A stretch of DNA of 64,000 nt from Massiliimalia massiliensis (GCF_900155615.1 NZ_FUHT01000004.1:248001-312000), one strand, 5' to 3'. Positions 16,345 to 25,785 are shown, numbered from the stretch's first letter. Notes: a model not told the origin generated them from the sequence alone. Translations and numbers: made by a program.

Positions 16345-17217
16345 ATGGCATCAGTAAAAATCATGACCGATTCCGCATCGGATATCCCTATTCAATATGA
16401 GGCGGATTATGATATCGAAATTTTGGGCTTTCCGCTTACGATGGGAAATGAAACGTACTATGAACGGGTTGATTTCCCGGATCATGATGAATTCTATACC
16501 CGGCTGTACAGCGAACCCAAAATCCCTACCCATGCGCAGATTACCCAGATGATCTTTGAGGAACGGTTTGAAGAATTCTGGAAAATGGGATATCAGGATT
16601 TAATTTATATTTGTATCAACTCGAATGGCTCCAATACCTTCAATTCTGCTTTGATGGCGAAGAAAAGCTTTGAGGAGGCTCATCCCGGAATTGATTACCG
16701 TGTCCATGTGCTCGATTCCAAAACCTATTCCTATGCTTATGGCTATGCAGTGGTGGAAGCGGCAAAAAAGGCGCAGAGGGGAACACATGTAAATGAAATC
16801 CTTGCCTATCTGGAGGATTGGTTCAACAGCGTGGAAATCTATGCGACAGCCTATGCGCTTGACTTTGCGAAAAAATCAGGACGGGTGAGCAGTACGGCCG
16901 CATTTGTCGGAGAGCTGCTGGGTCTGAAACCGGTTATTACCTTTATTGACGGCGAAAACGCTACGCCTGCCAAGGTGCGGGGAGACAAAGCGGTGGTTCC
17001 GACACTGGTTAAAATGGCAAAGGAACACATGGTTCCGAAAACACCGTACCTTGTACTATATGGCAACAATATACCGGAACGGGACAAGCTGATCAAAGAA
17101 CTGGAAAAGGCGGTTGGCTATCCGGCGGCAGATATCGTCCAGATCGGAGCTACCATCTCCATCAACATCGGCGCGAATTTGGTTGCGGTTGCTGTAAAAG
17201 GCTCTCAGAAGCATTAG
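16345..17217 (+). CDS. DegV family fatty acid-binding protein
   Basis: The 290-residue protein has the DegV start KIMTDSASDIPIQYEADYDI, a GFPLTMGNETYYE segment, the THAQITQMIFEERFEEF region and the conserved C-terminal G-x-x-I-x-x-N-I-G-A-N (GATISINIGANL). DegV proteins bind fatty acids, and some serve as FakB partners of fatty acid kinase; none of the kinase genes is nearby. It starts 32 bases after trmL, likely co-transcribed with it. Confidence 0.9.
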   Translation: MASVKIMTDSASDIPIQYEADYDIEILGFPLTMGNETYYERVDFPDHDEFYTRLYSEPKIPTHAQITQMIFEERFEEFWKMGYQDLIYICINSNGSNTFNSALMAKKSFEEAHPGIDYRVHVLDSKTYSYAYGYAVVEAAKKAQRGTHVNEILAYLEDWFNSVEIYATAYALDFAKKSGRVSSTAAFVGELLGLKPVITFIDGENATPAKVRGDKAVVPTLVKMAKEHMVPKTPYLVLYGNNIPERDKLIKELEKAVGYPAADIVQIGATISINIGANLVAVAVKGSQKH

Positions 17218-17221
17218 GGTT

Positions 17222-17275
17222 GAATGTTTCGTTGACAAATTGCCCAAACTGTATGGTGGCATAGGGCAAACATTC
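17222..17275 (+). repeat. Nested inverted repeat upstream of the pgk promoter
   Basis: gaatgttt (17222-17229) pairs with aaacattc (17268-17275), and ttgccc pairs with gggcaa inside it. The outer and inner arms are separated by an 11-base interruption on the left side only. It lies between degV and the pgk promoter. It has no T-run, so it is not an obvious terminator; an operator is possible. Confidence 0.45.
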
Positions 17276-17278
17276 TAC

Positions 17279-17307
17279 TTGCAAAAAATGCTGTTTTAGT
17301 GTAAAAT
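17279..17307 (+). promoter_or_regulatory. Promoter of the pgk-tpiA-gpmI genes
   Basis: TTGCAA (17279-17284), a 17-base spacer and TAAAAT (17302-17307) lie about 90 bases before the pgk start. Confidence 0.65.
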
Positions 17308-17398
17308 GATGGTAGTTTGTTAGAAGTTTAACCAAGATAAATTGGTTGACAAGAAGGTATAAAAAAGTAATTTTTTATCGTTTGAAAGGATGAAACAA

Positions 17399-18610
17399 AT
17401 GGCTTCTTTAAACAAAAAGACGGTTGATGACATTAACTTTAAGGGCAAAAGAGTTTTGGCCCGCTGCGATTTTAACGTTCCGCTGAAAAACGGCGTGATC
17501 ACAGATGAAAACAGAATTGTCGCAGCCCTGCCGACAATCAAGAAACTGATTGCTGACGGTGCAAAGGTAATCCTGTGCTCCCACCTTGGGAAACCGAAAG
17601 GGGAACCAAAACCGGAACTGTCTTTGGCGCCGGTTGCAAAGCGCCTTTCCGAGCTGCTTGGCAAAGAAGTTGTATTTGCTGCAGATGACAATGTTGTGGG
17701 TGAAAATGCAAAAGCCGCTGTTGCCGCTATGAAGGACGGCGACGTGGTTCTGCTTCAGAATACCAGATACCGCGCAGAAGAAACCAAAAACGGGGAAGCT
17801 TTCAGCAAAGAGCTGGCGAGCCTCTGCGATGTGTTTGTAAACGATGCATTTGGCACCGCGCACAGGGCACACTGCTCTACTGTCGGTGTGGCTTCCTTTG
17901 TTGACGAAGCATGTGTGGGCTATCTGATGGGAAAAGAGCTCCAATATCTCGGTAATGCGGTAGAAGATCCTGCAAGGCCGTTTGTTACCATCCTGGGTGG
18001 TGCAAAGGTTGCCGATAAATTAAATGTAATCGAAAACCTGCTGAACAAGGCGGATACCCTGATTATTGGCGGCGGTATGGCGTTTACCTTCTTGAAAGCG
18101 AAAGGCTACAACGTTGGAAAGTCTCTTGTTGACGATACTAAAATCGATTACTGCAAGGATATGCTGAAAAAAGCAGATGAGAAGGGTGTAAAAATTCTGC
18201 TTCCGATTGATAATGTTATGATTAAGGATTTCCCGAACCCGATTGACGCACCTGTTGAAACTAAGGTTTGCAACGATGCAGAAATGGATCCGGAAATGAT
18301 GGGCGTTGATATTGGGCCGAAAACCAGAGAAGCGTTTGCAGATGCTGTAAAAGCTGCGAAAACAGTCGTTTGGAACGGGCCGATGGGCGTATTTGAAAAT
18401 CCGACCTTGGCGGAAGGAACCATTGCGGTTGCAAAAGCGTTAGCTGAAACAGATGCGGTCACCATTATCGGCGGCGGCGACTCTGCGGCAGCGGTCAACA
18501 CCCTGGGCTTTGGCGACAAGATGACGCACATTTCTACTGGCGGCGGAGCTTCCCTGGAATTTCTGGAAGGCAAAGCTTTGCCGGGTATTGAATGCGTAAG
18601 CGATAAATAA
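17399..18610 (+). CDS. pgk: Phosphoglycerate kinase
   Basis: This glycolytic enzyme transfers phosphate from 1,3-bisphosphoglycerate to ADP. The 403-residue protein has [15 protein letters not shown], the substrate-binding SHLGKPKG, the hinge [17 protein letters not shown], and the nucleotide-binding [10 protein letters not shown] and [13 protein letters not shown] 17399 is chosen over ATG 17390 because aaagg is 9 bases upstream of the former and abuts the latter. Codon use is highly biased, as in strongly expressed genes. No gap gene precedes it, so the set pgk-tpiA-gpmI here lacks glyceraldehyde-3-phosphate dehydrogenase. Confidence 0.97.
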   Translation: MASLNKKTVDDINFKGKRVLARCDFNVPLKNGVITDENRIVAALPTIKKLIADGAKVILCSHLGKPKGEPKPELSLAPVAKRLSELLGKEVVFAADDNVVGENAKAAVAAMKDGDVVLLQNTRYRAEETKNGEAFSKELASLCDVFVNDAFGTAHRAHCSTVGVASFVDEACVGYLMGKELQYLGNAVEDPARPFVTILGGAKVADKLNVIENLLNKADTLIIGGGMAFTFLKAKGYNVGKSLVDDTKIDYCKDMLKKADEKGVKILLPIDNVMIKDFPNPIDAPVETKVCNDAEMDPEMMGVDIGPKTREAFADAVKAAKTVVWNGPMGVFENPTLAEGTIAVAKALAETDAVTIIGGGDSAAAVNTLGFGDKMTHISTGGGASLEFLEGKALPGIECVSDK

Positions 18611-18613
18611 GTC

Positions 18614-18655
18614 CGAAAACGAAAGGGCAGGTAACCAAATTGCCTGCCCGTTTTC
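18614..18655 (+). terminator. Intercistronic terminator-like hairpin between pgk and tpiA
   Basis: gggcagg (18625-18631) pairs with cctgccc (18643-18649), followed by GTTTTC. An outer gaaaac/gttttc pair can extend the stem. It may lower downstream expression or end a share of the transcripts. Confidence 0.6.
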
Positions 18656-18696
18656 ACGTATCAGAATTATTTTTATTTATAAAGGAGATTGTCACT

Positions 18697-19467
18697 ATGA
18701 ATAAAGCATTGAGAAAAGCAGTTATTGCCGGGAACTGGAAAATGAATAAAAACAGGGCGGAAGCCAAAGCTCTGATTGAAGAATTAAAACCGCTTGTTGC
18801 GGACGCTTCCTGTGACGTTGTAATCTGCGTGCCGTTTACCAATCTGGAAACCGCTTTGGCAGCAACCGAAGGCAGCAACATCAAAGTAGGAGCTGAAAAC
18901 TGCCACTTTGAAAAATCCGGCGCTTTCACCGGAGAAATTTCTGCTGACATGCTCACAGAAATGGGTGTGGAATATGTTATCATCGGCCACAGTGAAAGAA
19001 GACAGTATTTTGGGGAAACCGATGTGACTGTTAACAAGAGAACCAAAGCTGCGATTGAAGCCGGCTTAAACGTGATCCTCTGCGTTGGCGAAATGCTGGA
19101 AGACCGTGAAAATGGGATTACTGCCGAATTGGTTGCGCTGCAAACCAAAATCGCGCTGAAGGATGTTGCCAGGGATCAGCTAAAACAGGTTATCATTGCG
19201 TACGAACCGGTTTGGGCAATTGGAACCGGAAAAACCGCAACAGCAGAACAGGCAAATGAAGTTTGCGCGATCATACGTTCCGTGATTGCTGAAATGTATG
19301 ACCAGGCTGCCGCTGATGCAATGACCATTCAGTACGGCGGTTCCATGAACGCGAAAAATGCAGAAGAACTGGTTGCCCAGCCGGATGTTGACGGCGGTCT
19401 GATCGGCGGTGCGGCATTGAAGGCGCAGGATTTCTCTGTGATCGTAAAAGCTGCAAGCAATGGCTAA
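18697..19467 (+). CDS. tpiA: Triosephosphate isomerase
   Basis: The enzyme interconverts dihydroxyacetone phosphate and glyceraldehyde 3-phosphate. The 256-residue TIM barrel has AGNWKMNKN (Asn/Lys), the catalytic histidine in VIIGHSERRQYFGE, the catalytic glutamate in IAYEPVWAIGTGKTAT (loop 6), and GGSMNAKNA / DGGLIGGAALK phosphate-binding segments. ATG 18697 has an excellent aaaggaga site; the extension to 18640 is not used. Confidence 0.97.
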   Translation: MNKALRKAVIAGNWKMNKNRAEAKALIEELKPLVADASCDVVICVPFTNLETALAATEGSNIKVGAENCHFEKSGAFTGEISADMLTEMGVEYVIIGHSERRQYFGETDVTVNKRTKAAIEAGLNVILCVGEMLEDRENGITAELVALQTKIALKDVARDQLKQVIIAYEPVWAIGTGKTATAEQANEVCAIIRSVIAEMYDQAAADAMTIQYGGSMNAKNAEELVAQPDVDGGLIGGAALKAQDFSVIVKAASNG

Positions 19468-19510
19468 GGATAAGCAAAATTTTCGGTCGCTGACCTTGGA
19501 GGATATTTGA

Positions 19511-21028
19511 ATGAAAAAACCTTTGGCGTTAATTATCATGGATGGCTTTGGAAAGAATGATTCGGATTACGGCAATGCGATTACTGCGGCAGCAAAACCG
19601 AATCTGGACCGGATTATTAAAAACGGTGTCATGACCTATATCGGTGCGTCCGGGCTGAACGTTGGCCTGCCGGACGGACAGATGGGGAATTCCGAGGTCG
19701 GACATACCAACATTGGTGCTGGACGGGTTGTGTATCAGGAACTGACCAGAATTACAAAATCAATTCAGGATGGAGACTTTTTCCAGAATCCTGCTTTGGT
19801 AAAGGCGATGGACAACTGCCGGGCCAATAATAAAGCGCTGCATTTGATGGGTCTGATGTCAGACGGCGGGGTACACAGCCACAACGAGCATCTTTATGGA
19901 CTGCTCGAGCTGGCAAAACGGTTTGGAATTGAAGACGTCTATGTACACTGCTTTATGGATGGACGTGACGTTCCGCCGACCTCCGGTAAGGATTATATTG
20001 AACAGCTTGAGAAAAAGATGGAAGAAATCGGTGTTGGCAAGATTGCAACCGTAATGGGCAGATACTATGCTATGGACCGTGACAACCGCTGGGAGCGTGT
20101 GGAAAAGGCTTATGCGGCGATGGTATACGGGGAAGGCGTACAAAATGCCTGCCCGGCTGATACCATGGCTAAATCTTATGCGGATGGTGTTACTGACGAG
20201 TTTGTAGTGCCGACTGTCTGCGATCCGAACGGGAAAATCAAAGAAGGTGATAGTGTGATCTTCTTTAATTTCCGCCCTGACCGTGCGCGGGAAATTACCC
20301 GTACTCTGGTTGACGATGCGTTTGAAGGGTTTGAACGCCGCGACGGCAGATTCCCGCTTTGCTTTGTCTGCATGACACAGTATGACGTTACAATGCCGAA
20401 CGTTGACGTTGCGTTCAAGCCACAGACACTGGTGAATACCTTTGGGGAATATATCAGTAAAAACGGCTTGACCCAGCTTAGAATTGCTGAAACTGAAAAA
20501 TACGCGCATGTAACCTTCTTCTTTAACGGCGGTGTAGAGGCAACCTTTGAAGGGGAAGACCGCGCGCTGATTAACTCTCCTAAGGTTGCTACCTATGATC
20601 TGAAACCGGAAATGAGCGCGTATGAAGTTTGTGATGAGGTGGTCAAGAGAATTGAATCAGACCGTTATGACGTGATTATCCTCAATTACGCAAACTGCGA
20701 TATGGTTGGCCACACCGGCGTTTTCGATGCTGCCAAGGCGGCTGTAGAGGCGGTTGACACCTGTGTCGGACGGACTGTAGATGCGATTCTGGCAAAGGGC
20801 GGTGTTGCGCTGATTACCGCTGACCACGGAAACGCAGACCAGATGTATGAGCCGGACGGTTCTCCGTTTACTGCTCATACCACCAATCCGGTGCCGTTTA
20901 TCGTAGCTGGGATGGACTGCAAGCTTCGGGAAGGCGGAAAGCTGGCCGATATTGCACCGACGATGCTTCAGATTTTGGATCTGCCAAAACCGGAAGAAAT
21001 GGATGGAACCAGCTTGATTGCTGAATAA
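19511..21028 (+). CDS. gpmI: 2,3-bisphosphoglycerate-independent phosphoglycerate mutase
   Basis: This manganese enzyme converts 3- to 2-phosphoglycerate. The 505-residue alkaline-phosphatase-superfamily protein has the metal-site start LIIMDGFGKND and the phospho-serine region PDGQMGNSEVGHTNIGAGR. It also has HCFMDGRDVPP, RYYAMDRDNRWERVEKAY and the second metal cluster NYANCDMVGHTG ... ITADHGNADQM. It follows tpiA by 43 bases and ends in a strong terminator. Sporulating Firmicutes typically use this Mn-dependent form. Confidence 0.97.
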   Translation: MKKPLALIIMDGFGKNDSDYGNAITAAAKPNLDRIIKNGVMTYIGASGLNVGLPDGQMGNSEVGHTNIGAGRVVYQELTRITKSIQDGDFFQNPALVKAMDNCRANNKALHLMGLMSDGGVHSHNEHLYGLLELAKRFGIEDVYVHCFMDGRDVPPTSGKDYIEQLEKKMEEIGVGKIATVMGRYYAMDRDNRWERVEKAYAAMVYGEGVQNACPADTMAKSYADGVTDEFVVPTVCDPNGKIKEGDSVIFFNFRPDRAREITRTLVDDAFEGFERRDGRFPLCFVCMTQYDVTMPNVDVAFKPQTLVNTFGEYISKNGLTQLRIAETEKYAHVTFFFNGGVEATFEGEDRALINSPKVATYDLKPEMSAYEVCDEVVKRIESDRYDVIILNYANCDMVGHTGVFDAAKAAVEAVDTCVGRTVDAILAKGGVALITADHGNADQMYEPDGSPFTAHTTNPVPFIVAGMDCKLREGGKLADIAPTMLQILDLPKPEEMDGTSLIAE

Positions 21029-21032
21029 AATT

Positions 21033-21067
21033 AAAAGCGGAGAGGAATTTCCTCTCCGCTTTTTGTA
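21033..21067 (+). terminator. Terminator of gpmI
   Basis: A 15-bp stem, aaaagcggagaggaa with its complement, is followed by TTTTTG five bases after the gpmI stop. Confidence 0.92.
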
Positions 21068-21128
21068 TAGCGGTTCTTTTTCGGGACATACTCAGAATAG
21101 GGTTTGAAACCAGAAAGGATGTTAGCAT

Positions 21129-21293
21129 ATGAACGAAGAGCTGAGTAAATTGCTGCAGGAAGATAAAATGGCCGAACAGTATTTTTCCTCTTTGCCGGTG
21201 CATATTCAGGAAACCATCCAGCAGACTGGAATGAAAATGAAATCGGTAGAAGAACTGAGAAACTGTGCGGAAACATTGATCCGGGCAAAATAG
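21129..21293 (+). CDS. Small protein of 54 residues, unknown function
   Basis: A short frame with a good ribosome site (aaagga, 9 bases before ATG). It encodes an acidic helical peptide starting MNEELSKLLQEDKMAEQYF, with SLPVHIQETIQQTG and SVEELRNCAE. It is closed by a terminator 8 bases after the stop. The helix-forming pattern, the well-placed translation signals and the tight packing between two terminators support a real gene. No catalytic motif or membrane segment is seen. Confidence 0.7.
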   Translation: MNEELSKLLQEDKMAEQYFSSLPVHIQETIQQTGMKMKSVEELRNCAETLIRAK

Positions 21294-21298
21294 AAGCA

Positions 21299-21342
21299 TA
21301 TAAAAAGAGAGGCATGCAGACCTGCATGCCTCTCTTTTTATA
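21299..21342. terminator. Bidirectional terminator between the small protein and aroC
   Basis: A perfect 18-bp stem (aaaaagagaggcatgcag, 21302-21319, with its complement at 21322-21339) and a 2-base loop has A and T tails that serve both strands. The aroC stop codon (21338-21340, minus) overlaps its edge. Confidence 0.92.
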
Positions 21343-22426
21343 TGCCCTTTTGTTTGATGATCGCGGATAACAGCGCTGTATTACAGCAGGCTTCTACTAC
21401 CGGGACGGCTCTTGCGGCAATACAGGGATCATGCCGTCCGACAATACTGAGCTTTGTCTCCTTGTGTTCCGCGAGGTCAACGGTATCCTGTTCTTTCGCA
21501 ATCGATGGGGTTGGCTTGAACGCCAGCCTGAAATCGATCGGCATACCGGAGGAAATCCCTCCCAGGATACCGCCGTGATGGTTGGTCTTTGTCTTTACAA
21601 TATCACCGTCCAGATAAAACGGGTCGTTGTTCTCGCTTCCCATAAGCCGCGGGGCGTGGAATCCCTCACCGAATTCAATGCCTTTAACGCCGGGAATGCT
21701 GAACATCATCGAGGAGATAAGGCTTTCCAGGTTATCAAAGATAGGAGAACCGATTCCCGCCGGCATCCCAAGCGCTGCGCACTCGACAATTCCGCCGACA
21801 GAATCCATAGACAGCCGGGCTTTCTGAATGGTTTCAATGATCCGCATCCGTTTGATCTCATCGATTACCGGAAAGGGGAGGGAACGGATTTCCTCTATTT
21901 TTTTCCGGGTCAGCGTTTGGGTATCCAGCTTGCTGCAGATGATATCATGGACGGACAGCAGATGGGCTACCGCATAAACACCGTATTGCTCCAGGATTTG
22001 TCCGCAGATCGCCCCGGCAGCCACCAGACAAGCAGTTAGGCGGCCGGAAAAATGCCCGCCTCCCCGGATATCATTAGCACCCTGATACCGCAGGTAACCG
22101 GTGAAATCAGCGTGTCCCGGACGGACGGTTGTCTGTACGTTCTGGTAATCCTGGGAACGAACATTGGTATTGCGGATAAAAAGGGCGAGCGGCGTGCCGT
22201 TGGTAGTTCCCTGGTAAAGCCCGGACTGAATTTCCGGAACATCCGGCTCGACACGGGAGGTGGTCGTCCCATCCGATTTTGCCTGCCGGCGCTTCATAAA
22301 TGCCTGCACTCTTTCCATATCGATGGATACACCGGCAGGCAGGTTATCGATTACCACCCCAATCGCGGCGGAATGGGATTCACCGAAAATAGATAGCTGG
22401 ATTCCGTTATTCCAAATCGAGGACAT
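21338..22426 (-). CDS. aroC: Chorismate synthase
   Basis: This FMN-dependent enzyme catalyses the last shikimate pathway step, EPSP to chorismate. The 362-residue protein has GESHSAAIGVVIDNLPAG, RPGHADFTGYLRY, the signature GANDIRGGGHFSGRLTA, FGEGFHAPRLMGSENND and GRHDPCIAARAVPVVEA. It overlaps the 3' end of the aroBA gene by 20 bases, with aggagg as ribosome site inside that gene, so it is translationally coupled. It is the third gene of the operon aroF-aroBA-aroC. Confidence 0.97.
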   Translation of the reverse strand: MSSIWNNGIQLSIFGESHSAAIGVVIDNLPAGVSIDMERVQAFMKRRQAKSDGTTTSRVEPDVPEIQSGLYQGTTNGTPLALFIRNTNVRSQDYQNVQTTVRPGHADFTGYLRYQGANDIRGGGHFSGRLTACLVAAGAICGQILEQYGVYAVAHLLSVHDIICSKLDTQTLTRKKIEEIRSLPFPVIDEIKRMRIIETIQKARLSMDSVGGIVECAALGMPAGIGSPIFDNLESLISSMMFSIPGVKGIEFGEGFHAPRLMGSENNDPFYLDGDIVKTKTNHHGGILGGISSGMPIDFRLAFKPTPSIAKEQDTVDLAEHKETKLSIVGRHDPCIAARAVPVVEACCNTALLSAIIKQKGI

Positions 22427-24737
22427 GACAGCAACCTCCTAACTGACGGTAATGGTCAAAAAACGCGGGATAGGACTTTTTTACGCAGTCAGCGTGATGC
22501 AATATAGTGCTTCCGGTTGCCGCAGAGGCGGCAACCGCCGCGCACATGGCGATGCGGTGGTCGTTGAAGCTCTCCAGCTCCGCGCCGGAGAGTGTTCCGA
22601 CGCCTTCAATGGTAATTGTTCCATCCTGATAAGAGGCGATGCCTCCCATTTTCCGGATTAAATCCAGGGTGGAAGCGATCCGGTCACTCTCCTTGAGCTT
22701 CAGGCGTTCTGTGTGAGTAATATGCGAAGTCCCCTTACAAAAGCAGGCCAGCACAGCCAGGATTGGAACCAGATCGGGGATATCCGCCCCGTCCGCTTCA
22801 AAAGCGGTTAAGGCTTCAGCCCGGCAGGTCAGCACCCCATCCTGAGATTTGACCTCAGCCCCGGCACGCTTGAGGATGGAAAGAATTTCCCGGTCACCCT
22901 GAACAGATGTCTCAGGGAAGGACTCTAATGCAACATCGGCTCCCAGCGCGTCGGCCACAAGGAAAAACGCCGCCTGGGAATAATCGCTCTCCGCGGTATA
23001 TTCACAGCAGCGGTACTGCTGTCCGCCCGGAATCAGGTAGCCGCTTTCTGTCTGCTCAATCCGGATGCCAAACTGGGACAGGACATGCAGGGTGATATCT
23101 ACATAGCTTTTCGATTCAAACGGCGGCAGGACTTCAATTCTGCTGGTTTCCTCCAGCAGTGGGAGAGCAAATAAAAGCCCTGTGATAAACTGTGAACTGA
23201 CGTTGCCGTTGACCCGGTAAATTCCGGGCCGAAGTGTTCCGGCTATTTGAAACGGCAAATTTCCGTTATAATCTACTTTAACGCCATGCTCGGATAGCAC
23301 CGTCTGATAGATAGCAAGCGGACGTTCCACAAGACGGTTTTTTCCATGAAAAACTGCGTTGATGCCAAATGCGCCCGCTACCGGGATCAGAAACCGGAGG
23401 GTGGAACCAGATTCTTCGCACTGCAGATTGACAGCGTCTGGAGGCGTGGCGATTCCATTGACCAGTACCGTATCCCCCTTGATTTTAAAGGAAGCACCGA
23501 GCTTTGTAAGGCAGTCCATTGTTGCGGTAATATCCTCTGACAGCCCGAAATGATGAATGCTGCTTGTTCCCCGGGCCAGTGCCGCGCAGATCAGTGCGCG
23601 GTGCAGCAGGCTTTTCGATGGCGGTATGGTAACAGTCCCTTTTAAATGGGATGGAGAGAAAGCGGCATGCTCCGGCAGGCCGGGTTCCCGTAAGGTGAGC
23701 AGGTATTGGAATTCCTGCTGATTTACCTTATGTACGAAAGCGGTACCAATTTTAGAAATTAAAATCAGGTTCAGTCCGCCATTTAGGTTCTTCTTGTCCA
23801 GTGCGCAGATCTCCTCCAATGTTTCGTTGGAAAGACCGCAGCTTATCGGCAGGTCAAAGCTCCTAAGTAAGGTTAAAAGGCGGAGGGTAGTGCCCGGCTT
23901 GGTATAGCCGGCCCGCTCGGAAATCCCTGTGAGGAACGCCATTCCAATCGCGACACCCTGTCCGTGGGTGTATCCTGCATAATGGTAGTATTTTTCGATC
24001 GCATGGCCGATGGTGTGCCCGAAATTCAGGATCATCCGCAGACCCTTGTCAAACTCGTCCTGACAGACGACCTCGGCTTTAATTTCAATACAGCGCTTAA
24101 TGATGGCGGCCAGTGTTTCCGGGCGGCGGATATCCGGAATCTGCTCAAATAGGGCCTCGTCATAGATGCAGCCATATTTGATAATTTCCGCAACGCCGTC
24201 ATGAAAAATTTCCGGAGTTAGGGTAGACAGGGAACCGGTATCACAGAGAACTGCCGCCGGCTGGTAGAATGTCCCGACCAGGTTCTTTCCCGCGGGAATA
24301 TCAATCGCCGTTTTTCCGCCGACAGAGGAATCCACCTGCGCTAAAAGTGTCGTCGGGATTTGCAGATAAGGGATGCCGCGCAGATAAATTGAGGCGGCAA
24401 ACCCGGTCAGATCTCCGACAACTCCGCCGCCCAACGCAACCAAAAGGTCGGTTCGGGTCATGGAAAGCCCGGCGCAGAAATCCATGAGCTTAAAAAGATT
24501 CTGCGCGTTTTTAGATTGCTCGCCATGCGGGATGAGAAACGATTCAACCCGGATTGTTTCCGGAAAACTGTCCCGCACAGCTTGCAGGTAAAGCGGCGCT
24601 ACGTTGTCATCGGAGACAATGACTACAGTGCGGAAATCTGTGATTGGGCGGGCGGTTTCGTAGGTCTTTTCCAAGAGACCCTGACCCACCACGACCTGGT
24701 ACGGGTGATTTGTCTGAATGGGAATGGTTTCTGCCAT
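22407..24737 (-). CDS. Fused 3-dehydroquinate synthase / EPSP synthase (AroB-AroA)
   Basis: A single 776-residue frame joins two shikimate enzymes. Residues 1 to about 340 are dehydroquinate synthase: GEQSKNAQNLFKLM, LVALGGGVVGDLTGF, PTTLLAQVDSSVGGKTAID, and the zinc ligands in NFGHTIGHAIEKYY and YTHGQGVAIGM. After a short linker (about residues 345-360), residues 365-776 are EPSP synthase: TIPPSKSLLHRALI, CEESGSTLRFLIP, the GNVSSQFITGLL loop, KLKESDRIASTLDL and FNDHRIAMCAAVA. No frameshift or internal stop is present, so this is a real fusion. The internal steps (AroD, AroE, AroK) must be encoded elsewhere. ATG 24737 is used; TTG 24749 is in frame but abuts the ribosome site. Confidence 0.95.
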   Translation of the reverse strand: MAETIPIQTNHPYQVVVGQGLLEKTYETARPITDFRTVVIVSDDNVAPLYLQAVRDSFPETIRVESFLIPHGEQSKNAQNLFKLMDFCAGLSMTRTDLLVALGGGVVGDLTGFAASIYLRGIPYLQIPTTLLAQVDSSVGGKTAIDIPAGKNLVGTFYQPAAVLCDTGSLSTLTPEIFHDGVAEIIKYGCIYDEALFEQIPDIRRPETLAAIIKRCIEIKAEVVCQDEFDKGLRMILNFGHTIGHAIEKYYHYAGYTHGQGVAIGMAFLTGISERAGYTKPGTTLRLLTLLRSFDLPISCGLSNETLEEICALDKKNLNGGLNLILISKIGTAFVHKVNQQEFQYLLTLREPGLPEHAAFSPSHLKGTVTIPPSKSLLHRALICAALARGTSSIHHFGLSEDITATMDCLTKLGASFKIKGDTVLVNGIATPPDAVNLQCEESGSTLRFLIPVAGAFGINAVFHGKNRLVERPLAIYQTVLSEHGVKVDYNGNLPFQIAGTLRPGIYRVNGNVSSQFITGLLFALPLLEETSRIEVLPPFESKSYVDITLHVLSQFGIRIEQTESGYLIPGGQQYRCCEYTAESDYSQAAFFLVADALGADVALESFPETSVQGDREILSILKRAGAEVKSQDGVLTCRAEALTAFEADGADIPDLVPILAVLACFCKGTSHITHTERLKLKESDRIASTLDLIRKMGGIASYQDGTITIEGVGTLSGAELESFNDHRIAMCAAVAASAATGSTILHHADCVKKSYPAFFDHYRQLGGCCHVLDLE

Positions 24738-24774
24738 GGAGGATAACAACCTTTCTGTAAAGATGGGATTTCAG

Positions 24775-25785
24775 TTACAGTGTTTTACCGGAGAATTCCG
24801 CCTGTGCCGTGACTTTTTTCATCACTTGGTCAAACTGTACCGGTGTGAGAGACTGCGCTCCGTCACAGAGCGCCATTTTCGGATTGTTGTGAACCTCGAT
24901 CATTAAGCCGTCCGCCCCGGCTGCAATCGCCGCGAGGGAGAGCGGTTCCACCAGCCATGGAATGCCGGTTGCATGGCTTGGGTCAACGATGATCGGCAGA
25001 TGGGAATAATGCTTTAAAAGCGGAATCGCGGACAGATCCAGCGTATTCCGGGTCATGGTTTCAAAGGTTCTGATTCCGCGTTCGCAGAAGATGACATTTT
25101 GATTTCCGCCCGCCATAATGTATTCCGCGCTCATCAGGAACTCTTCCAAAGTATTGGCAAGCCCCCGCTTTAACAGGATCGGCTTATCGCAATGGCCAAG
25201 CTCTTTTAAAAGCTCGAAGTTCTGCATATTTCTTGCGCCGACCTGGATGATATCGACATCCTCGAAAAGATCAAGATGCGCAAGGCTCATGATTTCGGTG
25301 ACAATCGGCAGTCCGGTTTCTTTTTTGGCCTCCAGCAGGTATTTTAAGCCCTCGTCGTGCAGTCCCTGGAAGGCGTACGGAGAGGTGCGCGGTTTGAACG
25401 CGCCGCCGCGCAGGAATTTTGCGCCGCTTTTTTTGACCTCTTTTGCAACGGCAATTACCTGTTCCTCGCTCTCAACCGAGCAGGGCCCTGCGATGACGTC
25501 GAAGGTTCCGCCGCCGATCTGCACGCCGCAGACATCGATGACAGTATCCTCCGGATGGAATTTCCGGTTTGCAATTTTATAGGGTTCTGATACCCGGCGG
25601 ATGTCTTCTACAACGTCCTTTGCCTGAATCGCTGCGATATCGATCTTTGTTGTATCACCAACCAGCCCCCAGATGGTGGTTTGTTCCCCTTGGATTTCTG
25701 ATATTTTTACGTTGTACTGTCCCAAATAGTCGTGCAGCTCTTTTACCTGGTCGGGGGCCTGACCGTTTTTCAGAATGATAATCAT
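24775..25785 (-). CDS. aroF: 3-deoxy-7-phosphoheptulonate synthase (DAHP synthase, AroA-I-beta type)
   Basis: The enzyme condenses PEP and erythrose 4-phosphate, the entry to aromatic amino acid synthesis. The 336-residue protein has an N-terminal ferredoxin-like regulatory domain (residues 1-70, MIIILKNGQAPDQVKELHDY) before the KDO8PS-type barrel. Barrel motifs are IAGPCSVESEEQ, GAFKPRTSPYAFQG, IQVGARNMQNFELL, LLKRGLANTLEEFL and IVDPSHATGI. The N-terminal domain usually gives feedback control by Phe/Tyr. It is the first gene of the operon and is preceded by an aromatic-rich leader peptide and an attenuator. The start has aaaggagag upstream. Confidence 0.96.
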   Translation of the reverse strand: MIIILKNGQAPDQVKELHDYLGQYNVKISEIQGEQTTIWGLVGDTTKIDIAAIQAKDVVEDIRRVSEPYKIANRKFHPEDTVIDVCGVQIGGGTFDVIAGPCSVESEEQVIAVAKEVKKSGAKFLRGGAFKPRTSPYAFQGLHDEGLKYLLEAKKETGLPIVTEIMSLAHLDLFEDVDIIQVGARNMQNFELLKELGHCDKPILLKRGLANTLEEFLMSAEYIMAGGNQNVIFCERGIRTFETMTRNTLDLSAIPLLKHYSHLPIIVDPSHATGIPWLVEPLSLAAIAAGADGLMIEVHNNPKMALCDGAQSLTPVQFDQVMKKVTAQAEFSGKTL

